From Bacteroidota bacterium (GTDB lineage: Bacteria; Bacteroidota; Bacteroidia; AKYH767-A; OLB10), in the NCBI GenBank assembly GCA_016721435.1, contig JADKIC010000012.1, forward strand, positions 62,001-126,000: a stretch of DNA of 64,000 nt, given 5' to 3'. Positions 10,950 to 21,200 of this stretch are shown in pieces. Position 1 is the first letter of the stretch. Each line of letters starts with the position of its first letter. The notes under the pieces were generated by a model that was given only the letters and a program-made list of their open reading frames with translations, was not told where the DNA came from and searched no databases. A program made the translations under genes and the position numbers.

Positions 10950-11855
10950 ATGGAAATCCTTTCGGCACTACATCTACCCTCAAAATTCTTCCATATGATA
11001 ACTACAATAAGGTCGGGAACTTCCCGATGGATCGCTGATTACAGCTCCGACGCAAGACATTATCAACTCACCTTCTTATTTATCTTTCTCCTGACCGGAC
11101 TTTTCGCACTCAACTGGTCGATGCCGGGATGGCAAATTCCCTTAACATTTCTGGTCGCATTAACTACACAACTGGCCGGCATCCTTCTCTTTCGATTGCC
11201 CTTTCAATCCTTAAAAAGTGCGTTAATCACCTCTTTTAGTTTATGTCTGCTGTTCCGGAGCGATCAAACTACAGTAGTAATTCTGGCTGCCTTCATCGCT
11301 ATTTCGTCAAAGTTTTTCTTAAAACCAATGGCAAGCACTTCTTCAATCCGGCCAACGTGGGTATATGCGCCACCATCTTAATTACTGGTCGGGGTGGATA
11401 TCACCCGGACAATGGGGAGTGAAGGCATTTGGCTATTTCTGGTGGGGATTCTCGGCTTCCTGGTCGTTACGAGAGCGAACCGACTGGAGCTGGCTTTAAG
11501 TTTCATTGCCGCCTATGGAGGAGCTTTTCTGATACGAATGCTCTTATGGCAAAACTGGCCGGTGGATGCCCTGACACATTTATTTACCAGCGGATCGTTG
11601 CTGCTCTTCACTTTTTTTATGATTACAGATCCGGCCTCTACTCCTTCCCATAAAATTGTACGCATAATTTGGGCCTTTTCCGTCGGACTTCTTGCCTTCT
11701 ATTTACAAGCCTATCATTGGGTCAACGGATCACCGCTTTGGGCCTTATTTCTGCTTTCGCCTCTGACACCGGTACTGGATTATTTCTTCAAGGGCGAGCG
11801 ATGGACCTGGCAGGATCGGATGCCGGAGAAAATTACCGCAACCCCTGCTTTATAA
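10950..11855 (+). CDS. RnfD/NqrB family membrane protein (three frameshifts)
   Basis: A polytopic membrane protein of about 300 residues in the RnfD/NqrB (ion-pumping flavoprotein subunit) family. Typical segments are FFNPANVGIC, WISPGQWG and FFMITDPASTPS (the TDP region near the flavin-attachment site). It is broken three times, each time by one missing base: A run 11321-11324, G run 11391-11394 and G run 11414-11417. No other Rnf or Nqr subunit is nearby, so it is a solitary homologue. The next gene, a DUF2330 protein, follows after 34 bases and is probably cotranscribed. Whether it binds flavin or moves ions is unknown. Confidence 0.82.
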
Positions 11856-11889
11856 CTCTTAACAAAACACATCTAAAAATAAATCTATC

Positions 11890-13473
11890 ATGAATAAAAA
11901 AAACCTCCTATTGGCATTGCTGTTCCTCCTCACACAACAGCAGGTGCAAGCCTTTTGCGGCTTCTATGTTGCAAGAGCAGATGCAAAATTATTTAACAAA
12001 ACCTCACAAGTCATCCTGGTGAGAAACGGAGACCGAAGCACGATAACTATGAGTTCCGATTTCCAGGGCAATGTTTCTGATTTCGCCATGGTGATTCCTG
12101 TTCCAACAGTACTACAGCGAGAAGATATCAAAGTGGTGGAGCGACGCATTTTCGATCAGTTTGATGCCTACTCCGGGCCCCGACTGGTAGAGTACCATGA
12201 CCAGGGACCTTGCCAGCGCATGTATATGAACGAGAGCGTACAGGCAGCGGCTACCATGAAGAGCAGAGCTCCTGTAAGTGACAGCGAGATGTCGAGAGAA
12301 GAAGATATGTATAAAGTGGCCGTGGTGGCACGTTATACCGTTGGAGAATATGACATACAAATTCTCAACGCACAGGAATCAGGAGGATTGGAGAGATGGT
12401 TAAATGATCATGGGTATAAGATTCCTGATGGTGCCCGTGAAGTGCTGGAGCCTTATATCAAAAGCAACATGAAATTCTTTGTCGTAAAAGTAAATCTGGA
12501 AGAGCAGCAGCGCTTATCAAGTCAGATACTACGGCCTTTACAAATCAGTTTCAATTCGCCCAAGTTCATGCTTCCGATTCGTCTGGGGATGGCGAATGGA
12601 GAAGGAAATCAGGACATGATCATCTATGCATTTTCACAAAAAGGAAGAATTGAAACCAGTAACTACCGCACGGTAAAAATGCCCAGCGACCGTAATGTTC
12701 CGATATTTATTAAAGATCACTTCGGAAAGTTCTATACGGATCTGTACAAAGAGAATATTCGCCGTGAAGGTTACGACAATATCTTTTTAGAATACGCTTG
12801 GGACCTCAGCGGACAAAATTCGGTGAAATGTGATCCATGTCCGAGCCAGCCGCCGCTCTACAATGAAATTACAGAAGCAGGTGTGAACTGGTTACAATCG
12901 GGAGGATGGAGCGGCTATACGGGACAGTTATTCTTCACCCGTCTGCACGTGACCTATAACAGAAGAGACTTTCCTCAAGACCTTATCTTTCAGGAAACAC
13001 CTAACCGGGAACAATTTCAATGTCGCTATATCTTAAATCATCCGGCACCTTACGTGAATGATTGTCCGGAATGGGGATCTTATCAGGAACAAAAAATTCA
13101 AAGCAGAAAAAACGAGCTAAGAGAACTGGCAACTCTCACGGGTTGGGATGTGAGTCGTTACCGGGAATATCCTTCTTACTTTCAGGGCTACAGGGCACCG
13201 CAACCTCCGGATAGTAAGACAGGATCCATTCAACAAGAGAATAAAAATCAAAAAACAACACCTCACCTTCCTCTACCGACGGAGCTATTGCCGACAGAAA
13301 ATGATCCGATTGGAAGTGTTGATGCGAAATTACCCGATTCCATTGCAGCGATCAGTCAGGATGATTTCGTCATGCAGGATGAATCCGAACCGGGGGAGAA
13401 AAAAGATCTATCCTATGGCTTTGTTGCCCTCGCTGCGATTACAGGATTATTCCTCATACACCGAAAAAAGTAG
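11890..13473 (+). CDS. DUF2330 domain-containing protein
   Basis: A complete 527-residue protein. It has a signal peptide (LLALLFLLTQQQVQAFCGFYV), then a DUF2330 domain whose typical opening is seen in CGFYVARADAKLFN and VIPVPTVLQREDI. Several Cys residues (DQGPC, KCDPCPSQPP) suggest disulphides. A C-terminal membrane helix (YGFVALAAITGLFLI) is followed by HRKK, so the large domain faces the periplasm or outside and is anchored at its C-terminus. Function of the family is unknown. It lies just downstream of the RnfD/NqrB-like gene, suggesting a shared membrane process (inference). Confidence 0.88.
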   Translation: MNKKNLLLALLFLLTQQQVQAFCGFYVARADAKLFNKTSQVILVRNGDRSTITMSSDFQGNVSDFAMVIPVPTVLQREDIKVVERRIFDQFDAYSGPRLVEYHDQGPCQRMYMNESVQAAATMKSRAPVSDSEMSREEDMYKVAVVARYTVGEYDIQILNAQESGGLERWLNDHGYKIPDGAREVLEPYIKSNMKFFVVKVNLEEQQRLSSQILRPLQISFNSPKFMLPIRLGMANGEGNQDMIIYAFSQKGRIETSNYRTVKMPSDRNVPIFIKDHFGKFYTDLYKENIRREGYDNIFLEYAWDLSGQNSVKCDPCPSQPPLYNEITEAGVNWLQSGGWSGYTGQLFFTRLHVTYNRRDFPQDLIFQETPNREQFQCRYILNHPAPYVNDCPEWGSYQEQKIQSRKNELRELATLTGWDVSRYREYPSYFQGYRAPQPPDSKTGSIQQENKNQKTTPHLPLPTELLPTENDPIGSVDAKLPDSIAAISQDDFVMQDESEPGEKKDLSYGFVALAAITGLFLIHRKK

Positions 13474-13474
13474 T

Positions 13475-13712
13475 AGTGACAGGTCGGTGCGTGTAGTAGT
13501 GACAGGTCGCGACCTGTCATTACAGGTCGGGTGCCCGTAGAGACAGGTCGGTCCGTTGTAGTGACAGGTCGGGTCCGTTGTAGTGACAGGTCGGGTCCGT
13601 TGTAGTGACAGGTCGCGACCTGTCATTACAGGTCGGGTGCCCGTAGAGACAGGTCGGTCCGTTGTAGTGACAGGTCGGGTCCGTTGTATTGACAGGTCGC
13701 GACCTGTCTCTA
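13475..13712. repeat. GACAGGTC palindromic tandem repeat between convergent genes
   Basis: The unit GTAGTGACAGGTCGGGTCCGTT and variants repeat about eleven times. Three copies carry the perfect palindrome GACAGGTCGCGACCTGTC (13501-13518, 13607-13624, 13691-13708). A larger block (GACAGGTCGCGACCTGTCAT through GTAGAGACAGGTCGGTCCG) is itself duplicated about 106 bases apart. The array fills the gap between the stop codons of DUF2330 (+) and the M13 peptidase (-) and could act as a bidirectional terminator. Confidence 0.9.
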
Positions 13713-15760
13713 CTACCAGATATTCACCCGTAGGCTATCCGGACGAAACATCGGATCACCTTCTTTAATATTGAAGGCTTTGTGGAATTCGGGGATATTG
13801 GCAAGAGGTCCATTGATGCGAAGGAAATTCGGAGCATGTACATCCGTCATGATACGCATCGCTAATGTTTCATCGCGCATATGTCCTAACCAACTCAGTG
13901 CATAGCCGAGGAAATAGCGCTGATCAGGTGTCATGCCGTTGATGAGTTTACCGGATTTATACTGCTCCGTTTTCTTGAAAGCTTCATAACCGAGTACAAC
14001 ACCACCGAGGTCTGCAATATTTTCACCTTGCGTAGCTTCGCCGTTTACAGTTAAACTATCTAACACTTTAAATTCATCAAATTGCTTTACAATCAGCTTA
14101 GCTCTCTTATTGAATTCCATCTCGTCATTTGAATTCCACCAGTTACGCAAATTTCCTTTCTCATCAAACTGCCGGCCCTGATCATCAAAACCATGTGTAA
14201 GTTCGTGTCCGATTGTTGAAGCACCTGCATAACCATATATAATCGCATCGTCCGCTAATGAATCTGCAAGACCGGGAATAATAAAAATGGCAGCCGGCAA
14301 TACGATTTCATTATTAGAAGGATTGTAATAAGCATTATACGTTTGAGGAGTCATTCCCCATTCTGTACGATCCACGGGCTTACCCAATTTCGCTACTTCA
14401 TAATCATGAGCCCATACATGGCTTCGCAAAATATTCCCGGCGTAATTATTCCTTTCTATTTGCAGCGCGGAATAATCCTTCCACTTATCGGATAAGCGAC
14501 TTTTGTTGTAATTGAATTCAACTTCACCAACGCCTTTTGCTTTGTTGAATCCGACATCCAACTCAACATATTTATACGATCCCGATACGCTTCAAGAATA
14601 TTATTGGTAAGATCCTGATAACGTTGTTTAAATGCAGGAGAAACATATTCCTGAACATACAATTGTCCCAGCAGATCACCTATAGAATTTTCCACTTCAA
14701 CGACTACTCTCTTCCATCTCGGACGTTGTTCTTTGACTCCACTCAATACAGTGCGATAAAATTTGAAATTCTGATCATCAAATGGCTTACTGAGATAGGC
14801 CGCAAAAGTATTCACCAGTTGCCAGCGCAGATACACTTTCCAGTCTTCGATGGGATATGCTTTCAAACTCTTCTCTACCTCACGGAAAAATTCAGGTTGA
14901 CCGACGATCACGGAATCTACATTTTTAATATGCATTCCTTCTAACATCGACTTCCAGTCAATGGAAGGAGTCAGGGAATTCAATCCATCGACCTGCATTT
15001 TATTGTAATTCAAATACGGATCACGGAGGTCTTCGAGTTTTCTGGAAGCTTTTGCAAGCGTAGTTTCAATTTTCATGATAGTAGCAGCATTCGACTTAGC
15101 CTTTACACTATCTTCTCCCATTAACTTAAACATGGCGGCCAGATGCAGAACATATTCATTGCGGATCATCTTCGTCCGGCTATCCGTATTAAAATAATAG
15201 TCGCGGTCCGGTAAGCCAATTCCGCCCTGATAAAAATGCAGCGCCTGTTGTTCACTGGCTTTCTCATCCTGAAAAATATATGCACCGAAAACAGGCCCAA
15301 CACCATAGGTCTGATGCAGCGCAATCACCTCTCCAAGCGACTTCAAATCCTTTATCGCATCTATGCGTTGCAATTCGGCATTTAAAGGAGTAACACCTAA
15401 CTTATCAATCGTAACGGTATCCATACCCGAAAAATAAAAATCACCAATTTTTTGCTCGTTACTACCGGCTGCTGATTTCTTTTCTGCCGCTTCCTCACTC
15501 ACTTTTCGCATGCGGTTATAAGTCTCTTCCTGCACTAAACTCCAGATACCCCAGGAATTTTCAGCGGTGGGGATGGGATTATTCTTCAACCAGGTACCAC
15601 AGGCATACCGGAAAAAGTCGTTGCCGGGAGAGAGACTGGTATCTCTGTTTTCCAATAATGGATCTGCAAAGGCGAGGGCCTCTTTATCTTTTTTAGGGCC
15701 GTTACAAGAGGTGAATAGTATTCCGACAATAGCAATACTTACCCATAGGTTTTTTTTCAT
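13713..15760 (-). CDS. M13 family metallopeptidase (neprilysin/PepO-like), lipoprotein (frameshifted)
   Basis: A zinc endopeptidase of about 680 residues. I start it at ATG 15760, not further upstream, because this gives a lipoprotein signal (MKKNLWVSIAIVGILFTSC). The N-terminal M13 domain is recognisable at DFFRYACGTWLKNNPIP. The catalytic part contains the zinc motif HELTH in STIGHELTHGFDDQGRQFD and the distal ENIADLGG glutamate. The frame breaks around 14484-14492, where one extra G restores YPDKWKDYSAL. It follows the DUF255 gene after 37 bases on the same strand. Expected location is the periplasm or outer membrane, degrading peptides. Confidence 0.92.
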
Positions 15761-15797
15761 AGTATCATTTAAGAGCGACCAAAGGTAATTCAAAACT

Positions 15798-17822
15798 TTA
15801 ATCCTGCAACAGCAAGATCGCTTCGGCTGAAGAAAATACAGGTTTCTGACACGACTGATTCCTGCAAACATAAATTCCTGTTTTCCCTGCAACAAAACGG
15901 TGCTTCAACAAAGCGATTTCGGAAGGGGCGACAGCAGCTGCTATCACACTCGTTGGGAGATACATCCGCAGTAATTCTCTCAATCTCATTGCAGCATCGT
16001 CTCCGCAAATGGCGACTTCCGTTCCCATTTCCAATTCCAAAAACACCCTCGACCATCGGCTATGCCAGGGTGTAGCACGCACAACCTCGTCTTTCATTTG
16101 CACCAGCATCTTTCTGCACAAGGTCTCCATTGACATATCACCATTAATCCTCGACAAACGCAGCAAATTATGCGACATAACAGCATTCGAAGAAGGAATA
16201 ACATTATCCTGCACTTCGTGTTTTCGTGCAATTAATTTTTCAGCTCTTGAAGATGTAAACCAAAACAAACCGGAATCCTTGTCATGAAACTCATCCATCA
16301 CGGTCTTCAGGAGACGGGTTGCCAACTCCAGATAAGAAGCGTCCATCGTCACCGAATAGAGAGAAATAAAAGCATCAATGACAAAAGCGTAATCTTCCAG
16401 AAATCCATCAACAGTAGCTATCACTTCTCCATGCACTTCCTTCGCACTATGCAGTAAATGTGCATTGTTCTTCAGGAAGACCTTCTCTATAAACGAAGCA
16501 GCCTTCATCGCAGCATTTAGATATTCTTCCTTCTGCATTGCCGCATACGCATCGAGATATCCGGAAATCATAAGGGCATTCCACGAGCAAAGTATTTTAT
16601 TATCCAGTCCGGGCCGAATTCTACCGGATCGTCGCTGAAATAATTTTTCTTTAATGGTGAGAACACGAGTAGTCAATTCGGATAAGCTTAAACTTAAACG
16701 GACGGCAATTTCTTCATCGCTGTTCTTGCGAAGTAGAATATAGAAATCATGTTCCCAATACCCAACTTCATTAAAATTAAAATATTCACTTGCCAGCTTA
16801 AAATCATCTCCGGTTATCTCCTTCACTTCATCGATCGTCCAGCAATAAAACTTTCCTTCCACTCCTTCACTATCTGCATCAAGCGCTGAATAAAATCCAC
16901 CTGTTGCCGAGGTCATTTCGCGCGCGATAAATTCCAGTGTCTCTGTGATCATATCCTGATATAATTTATTTCCGGTCAGTTTAAAGGCATCGGAATAAAG
17001 CGAGACCATTTGCGCATTGTCGTAGAGCATCTTTTCAAAATGCGGCACCTTCCAGGTCATATCCGTACTGTAGCGGGTAAAGCCTCCACCCACCTGATCA
17101 TAAATGCCACCGAATGCCATTTTACTCAATGTCATCTTCACATAATCTAAAGCATCTGCATCTTTTAGTGTAAAAGCTGCGGCCATTAAATAGCGATAAC
17201 TATCGGGAAGTGGAAACTTCGGTGCACGCAACAGTCCACCCTCTTCCCTATCCCACTGCTTCGACCAACGCTGAAGCAGTTCAGAGTGATCCGGAAAAGA
17301 GCGATCTGCATTATCCGAAGCCAGAACAACTTTACTGATTTTATTCACACCCTCTGTCAGCTCGCTGGCATACTTTGCACACTTGTCGGGATCATTTCGA
17401 AAAAAAGCGGCGACTTTCAATAAACTGGTTCGCCATTGTTCCTTTGGAAAATAAGTACCTCCATAAATAGGACGCTGATCGGGCAGGGTGATCACATTCA
17501 AAGGCCATCCCCCTCTACTCGTCATCAACTGTACGGCATCCATATAAATCTGATCGATATCCGGACGTTCTTCGCGATCGACTTTAATACATACGAAAGA
17601 CTTATTCATCACAGTTGCCACTTCTTCGTCTTCAAAACTTTCATGCTCCATCACATGACACCAGTGACAAGCGGAATAACCAATACTCACAATAATGAGC
17701 TTATTCTCCTCCCGCGCTTTATTCAAGGCTTCCTCCCCCCAGGGAAACCATTGCACCGGATTATACGCATGCTGGAGCAGGTAGGGAGATGTGGAATGAA
17801 TAAGAGCATTTGGAATTTTCAT
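15798..17822 (-). CDS. DUF255 thioredoxin-domain protein (YyaL/SSP411 family)
   Basis: An intact 674-residue protein. The N-terminal thioredoxin-like domain has the redox motif in SACHWCHVMEHESF and the typical REERPDIDQIYMDA and GGWPLNV segments. The remainder is the alpha/alpha-barrel (six-hairpin glycosidase-like) region with FEKMLYDNAQM and DADSEGVEGKFY. Family members occur from bacteria to mammals (SPATA20), and their biochemical role is uncertain. No signal peptide is seen, so it is probably cytoplasmic. It is probably cotranscribed with the downstream M13 peptidase. Confidence 0.92.
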   Translation of the reverse strand: MKIPNALIHSTSPYLLQHAYNPVQWFPWGEEALNKAREENKLIIVSIGYSACHWCHVMEHESFEDEEVATVMNKSFVCIKVDREERPDIDQIYMDAVQLMTSRGGWPLNVITLPDQRPIYGGTYFPKEQWRTSLLKVAAFFRNDPDKCAKYASELTEGVNKISKVVLASDNADRSFPDHSELLQRWSKQWDREEGGLLRAPKFPLPDSYRYLMAAAFTLKDADALDYVKMTLSKMAFGGIYDQVGGGFTRYSTDMTWKVPHFEKMLYDNAQMVSLYSDAFKLTGNKLYQDMITETLEFIAREMTSATGGFYSALDADSEGVEGKFYCWTIDEVKEITGDDFKLASEYFNFNEVGYWEHDFYILLRKNSDEEIAVRLSLSLSELTTRVLTIKEKLFQRRSGRIRPGLDNKILCSWNALMISGYLDAYAAMQKEEYLNAAMKAASFIEKVFLKNNAHLLHSAKEVHGEVIATVDGFLEDYAFVIDAFISLYSVTMDASYLELATRLLKTVMDEFHDKDSGLFWFTSSRAEKLIARKHEVQDNVIPSSNAVMSHNLLRLSRINGDMSMETLCRKMLVQMKDEVVRATPWHSRWSRVFLELEMGTEVAICGDDAAMRLRELLRMYLPTSVIAAAVAPSEIALLKHRFVAGKTGIYVCRNQSCQKPVFSSAEAILLLQD

Positions 17823-18206
17823 TCTGTATAGGGATTAAAGACTGTTAAAACAATCGGAGGATTCAATTATCAAGACCTTTCTTCTTCCGCCATAAAAACA
17901 TAAATCCAACACCCAGAATTATACCCACTGAAAAAACAATATTTGTCAATAAAGAATGCGTATCCTGTGTTGTCAGTTCACCACCACCACGTCGTAATTT
18001 ATAAATTCCATAGGAGAGTACTGATCCACCTCCACTGAGAGGAGTACTATGATAACACGACGTAGGGGAGACATTTAGTGAAGGGATATACAGTTGGGAT
18101 ACAGTTGATATACTTTGATATACTATTGGGAGATTGTTGGGATACTTTTGGGATACTGTTGAAGTAGCGGGTTAGGAGAGATGGATGAGCTGTGAATATC
18201 AGATTT
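17823..18206. other. Intergenic region with possible C-terminal membrane ORF and TTGATATAC repeats
   Basis: On the minus strand a frame without a convincing start ends at about 17866 with a membrane helix (IVFSVGIILGVGFMFLW) and RKKKGLDN. It may be the tail of a small membrane protein or a gene remnant; no family is recognised. Bases 18088-18165 are degenerate copies of the GATATAC/GGGATAC minisatellite that also occurs at 29.8 and 38.3 kb. Confidence 0.4.
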
Positions 18207-19502
18207 TCAATTTGCGATGAGGAGGTAATAATTTTTCTTGCCTTTTTGGATGAGCAGATATTTATTTTGCAGGAGATCAGTGGCTGTTTGTTGTGCATTG
18301 GGATCACTGACTTTTTGTTTATTGATACTCACACCACCGCTTTGCACCAATTTCCGAGCTTCGCCGCGTGAAGGAAAGATACCGGATTTATCAGCAAGCA
18401 AATCGAGGAGTGGGATACCTGCTTCCAATTCTGACTTTGAAATATTGACTTGAGGGACTCCTTCGAAAACACTGAGCAGGGTATCTTCATCCAATTTGCT
18501 TAGCGCTTCTGTTGGTGCATTTCCAAAGAGAATCTCAGAGGCTTCCATTGCTGCATTATAATCCTCTTCACTGTGCACTCGTATCGTGACTTCTTTAGCG
18601 ATGGCTTTTTGCAACAAGCGAAGATGGGGTGACTGATCATGTGCTGCCACCAGCGTTTCCACATCTGCCTTAGTCATGGTGGTAAAAATTCGAATATAAT
18701 TTTTACTGTCATCGTCAGAACTATTCATCCAAAATTGAAAAAACTTATAGGGAGATGTTCTTACAGGATCAAGCCAAATATTTCCACCTTCCGTTTTTCC
18801 GAATTTAGTTCCATCGGCTTTTTTAATGAGCGGAGTTGTTAAGGCGAACGCTTCGCCGCCTTCCATTCTCCGGATCAGTTCAGTGCCGGTAGTAATATTC
18901 CCCCATTGATCAGAACCGCCCATCTGTAATTTCATATCCAGATGCTTCCACAGGTAGTAAAAGTCATAGCCCTGCACCAACTGATAGCTGAACTCTGTGA
19001 ACGAAATACCTGTTTCCATTCTGCGCTGGACACTGTCCTTCGCCATCATATAATTAATAGTAATATGCTTGCCTACATCTCTGATAAAATCCAGAAAGGA
19101 AAAGTTTTTAAACCAGTCGTAGTTATTAACGATCATTGCCTGAGATGGTCCGGCAGAGAAGTCAAGAAATTTTTCAAGTTGTTTACGCTGGGCATTCAGA
19201 TTAATTTGCAACTGTTCTTCATTCAGCAAATTCCTTTCAGCGGATTTACCGGAAGGATCACCTACCATTCCGGTAGCACCTCCCACCAAGGCAACCGGCT
19301 GATGACCACAGCGTTGAAAATGCAACAAGGTCATCACCTGTACCAGATTTCCTACACCTAGAGAATCGGCAGTTGGATCAAAGCCAATATAGCCTTTGAC
19401 AGGTCCTTTGCTGAGCATTTCTTCAGTGCCCGGCATGATATCCTGCAGCATACCCCGCCATTTCAGCTCTTCAATAAAATTCAGTGGTTGCGGTAATGTC
19501 AT
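18207..19502 (-). CDS. tyrS: Tyrosyl-tRNA synthetase
   Basis: A complete 431-residue class I synthetase that attaches tyrosine to tRNA-Tyr. Landmarks are GYIGFDPTADSLGVGNL, where the HIGH-like signature is replaced by the HxGN-type GVGN variant, the tyrosine pocket YDFYYLWKHLD and GGSDQWGN, and the KMSKS-equivalent KFGKTEGG. A C-terminal S4 RNA-binding domain (SRGEARKLVQSGGVSINKQ) completes it. It is transcribed away from the epimerase gene, with 187 bases between the starts. Confidence 0.97.
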   Translation of the reverse strand: MTLPQPLNFIEELKWRGMLQDIMPGTEEMLSKGPVKGYIGFDPTADSLGVGNLVQVMTLLHFQRCGHQPVALVGGATGMVGDPSGKSAERNLLNEEQLQINLNAQRKQLEKFLDFSAGPSQAMIVNNYDWFKNFSFLDFIRDVGKHITINYMMAKDSVQRRMETGISFTEFSYQLVQGYDFYYLWKHLDMKLQMGGSDQWGNITTGTELIRRMEGGEAFALTTPLIKKADGTKFGKTEGGNIWLDPVRTSPYKFFQFWMNSSDDDSKNYIRIFTTMTKADVETLVAAHDQSPHLRLLQKAIAKEVTIRVHSEEDYNAAMEASEILFGNAPTEALSKLDEDTLLSVFEGVPQVNISKSELEAGIPLLDLLADKSGIFPSRGEARKLVQSGGVSINKQKVSDPNAQQTATDLLQNKYLLIQKGKKNYYLLIAN

Positions 19503-19677
19503 AGCTCTACTCCTTAATGGCTTTTATATCCTGATTTGGTCCGCTGCAAATTTACATATTACGAATACGCGAAGGGTCTTCGTCAGGGATTCTTTATCAT
19601 TAGGGAATCGTACAAATTTTACACAGCCGAAGTTCCCTCCTGCCCCGTTGTAAATATATTTGCCCATCCGAATGCAC

Positions 19678-19685
19678 TATCTTTG
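19678..19685 (+). promoter_or_regulatory. Promoter box TATCTTTG for the epimerase gene
   Basis: TATCTTTG matches the Bacteroidota -7 consensus TAnnTTTG. A TTTG lies at 19659-19662, 15 bases upstream. The box ends four bases before the ATG at 19690, so the transcript would have almost no leader. Confidence 0.5.
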
Positions 19686-19689
19686 TCCA

Positions 19690-20687
19690 ATGATTTTAGT
19701 CACAGGAGGAACAGGCATGATTGGCGCCCGCCTGCTTTATGCCATCCTCTCTGAAGGCCATACCGTTCGGGCATTGAAAAGAAAGGGAGCGAGCACGAGG
19801 CTTTTTGATCAGTACCTCAGCCAAAAAGATCAGTTTAGTGCTCAAATTGAATGGCTGGAGGGTGATTTGCTCGACCTGGATACATTGGAAAAGGCATGCG
19901 AAGAGGAGTAGATACAGTTTTCCACTGTGCTGCGATGATTTCTTTTATTCCTAGAGAAGCGCAAGAGATGGAGCGGGTGAATATAGAAGGAACAGCAAAT
20001 CTGGTAAATATATGTCTGGAATCAACCAATTTCCGTTACTTCTGTTTTGTAAGTTCTGTAGCCACATTGGGCCGGAGTTCCGGAGATCAGCAATTGGATG
20101 AACATTCGCATTGGGATCCCACCACACATCCGTCGAACTATGCGATCAGTAAATATGGTGCGGAGAGGGAAGTCTGGAGAGGAGTAGCCGAAGGATTGCC
20201 CGGAGTCATGGTTAACCCAAGCATTGTGTTAGGACCTGGCGATTTTAATAAAGGCAGTTCCGAACTATTTAAAAAGGTAGCAAATGGTTTTCCGTTTTAT
20301 ACAGAGGGTGTAAGCGGGTTTGTTGATGTAAGAGATGTTTGTGACGCCATACTTTTTTTATGGAAGAAGAACAAGACCGGTGAACGCTACATTCTCAATG
20401 CAGAAGACTTAAGTTTCAAGCGTCTCTTTGAGAAAATAGCAGCCGGACTCAAAGTTAAAGCCCCTTCCATAAAGATTCAATCCTGGATGACTTCACTCGT
20501 CTGGCCTATAGACTTTATCCGTTGTAAGCTCACCGGTGGCAAGCCATTCATCACAAGGGAAACGGCACGATCAGCGCGCAGCCGGTTTCATTATTCAGCG
20601 GAAAAGATAAAAGCGGAAGGTTTTCAATTCAGGAGTATAGATGAATGTATTGCGTTTACCATTCCTTTTCTGAAAAAACAAAGTTGA
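19690..20687 (+). CDS. NAD-dependent epimerase/dehydratase family protein (frameshifted)
   Basis: An extended short-chain dehydrogenase of about 330 residues. The start at 19690 gives MILVTGGTGMIG, the Rossmann GxxGxxG dinucleotide site at the N-terminus; the longer in-frame start would include the promoter. The catalytic pattern is present: SSVATLG and then YAISKYGAE (YxxxK). The frame breaks near 19903-19907; one more A gives ACEEGVDTVFHCAAM, a family-typical segment. The substrate (nucleotide sugar, flavonol-like or steroid-like) cannot be told. It is convergent with DUF983. Confidence 0.88.
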
Positions 20688-20721
20688 ATAGTTTTTCTTG
20701 TTATCCTCCGGTGTAGATCAC

Positions 20722-21114
20722 TCAACTACCTCCAAGTACTTTCTTCCTCAGTTCCGGATCGTATTTGATGAAAAAATTCAACCAGATCGCGCGGGATGTC
20801 CGAAAAGTATAAGGGGCAAGTGCTGCTAAAACGATGGTCAGGATGATAATAAAAAACAAAGTACCCTGCTCCCAGGAGAAAAGATAATGGGCAATAAACA
20901 CAGCCACGGAAACGGCTACTGTAAAGGCATAACTCACATACATCGCCCCATAAAAATAACCCGGCTCGGGGATGAAATTGAGATTGCATTTCGGGCAATG
21001 GGTGTACATATTGGCAGTTTCTTTTAAATGATAGGGATTCATATCCGCGTACATATCTCCCTCCAGACAACGGGGACATTTATGAAAGAAGGAACTTTTC
21101 AGTTTGTTCAGCAT
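20722..21114 (-). CDS. DUF983 domain-containing protein
   Basis: About 130 residues from the preferred start MLNKLKSSFFHKCPRC at 21114 (an upstream ATG at 21168 adds 18 residues). Two zinc-ribbon-like pairs (CPRC and CPKC) precede two membrane helices (YVSYAFTVAVSVAVFIAHYLF and LFFIIILTIVLAALAPY). This is the layout of DUF983. Function unknown; an integral inner-membrane protein. It lies downstream of the unknown gene at 21201-22764 on the same strand. Confidence 0.88.
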   Translation of the reverse strand: MLNKLKSSFFHKCPRCLEGDMYADMNPYHLKETANMYTHCPKCNLNFIPEPGYFYGAMYVSYAFTVAVSVAVFIAHYLFSWEQGTLFFIIILTIVLAALAPYTFRTSRAIWLNFFIKYDPELRKKVLGGS

Positions 21115-21200
21115 AGCAACCAATAAGACCGCAAATGTCGTGAACCGGCGGGACAAATTGAGTAACATAGGTCACATTTCCGGTAACAATTCAACCACCA

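Noticed and set aside
13475..13712. Possible CRISPR array from regular short repeats
   Set aside because: Units are contiguous, palindromic and without unique spacers; no cas genes nearby.
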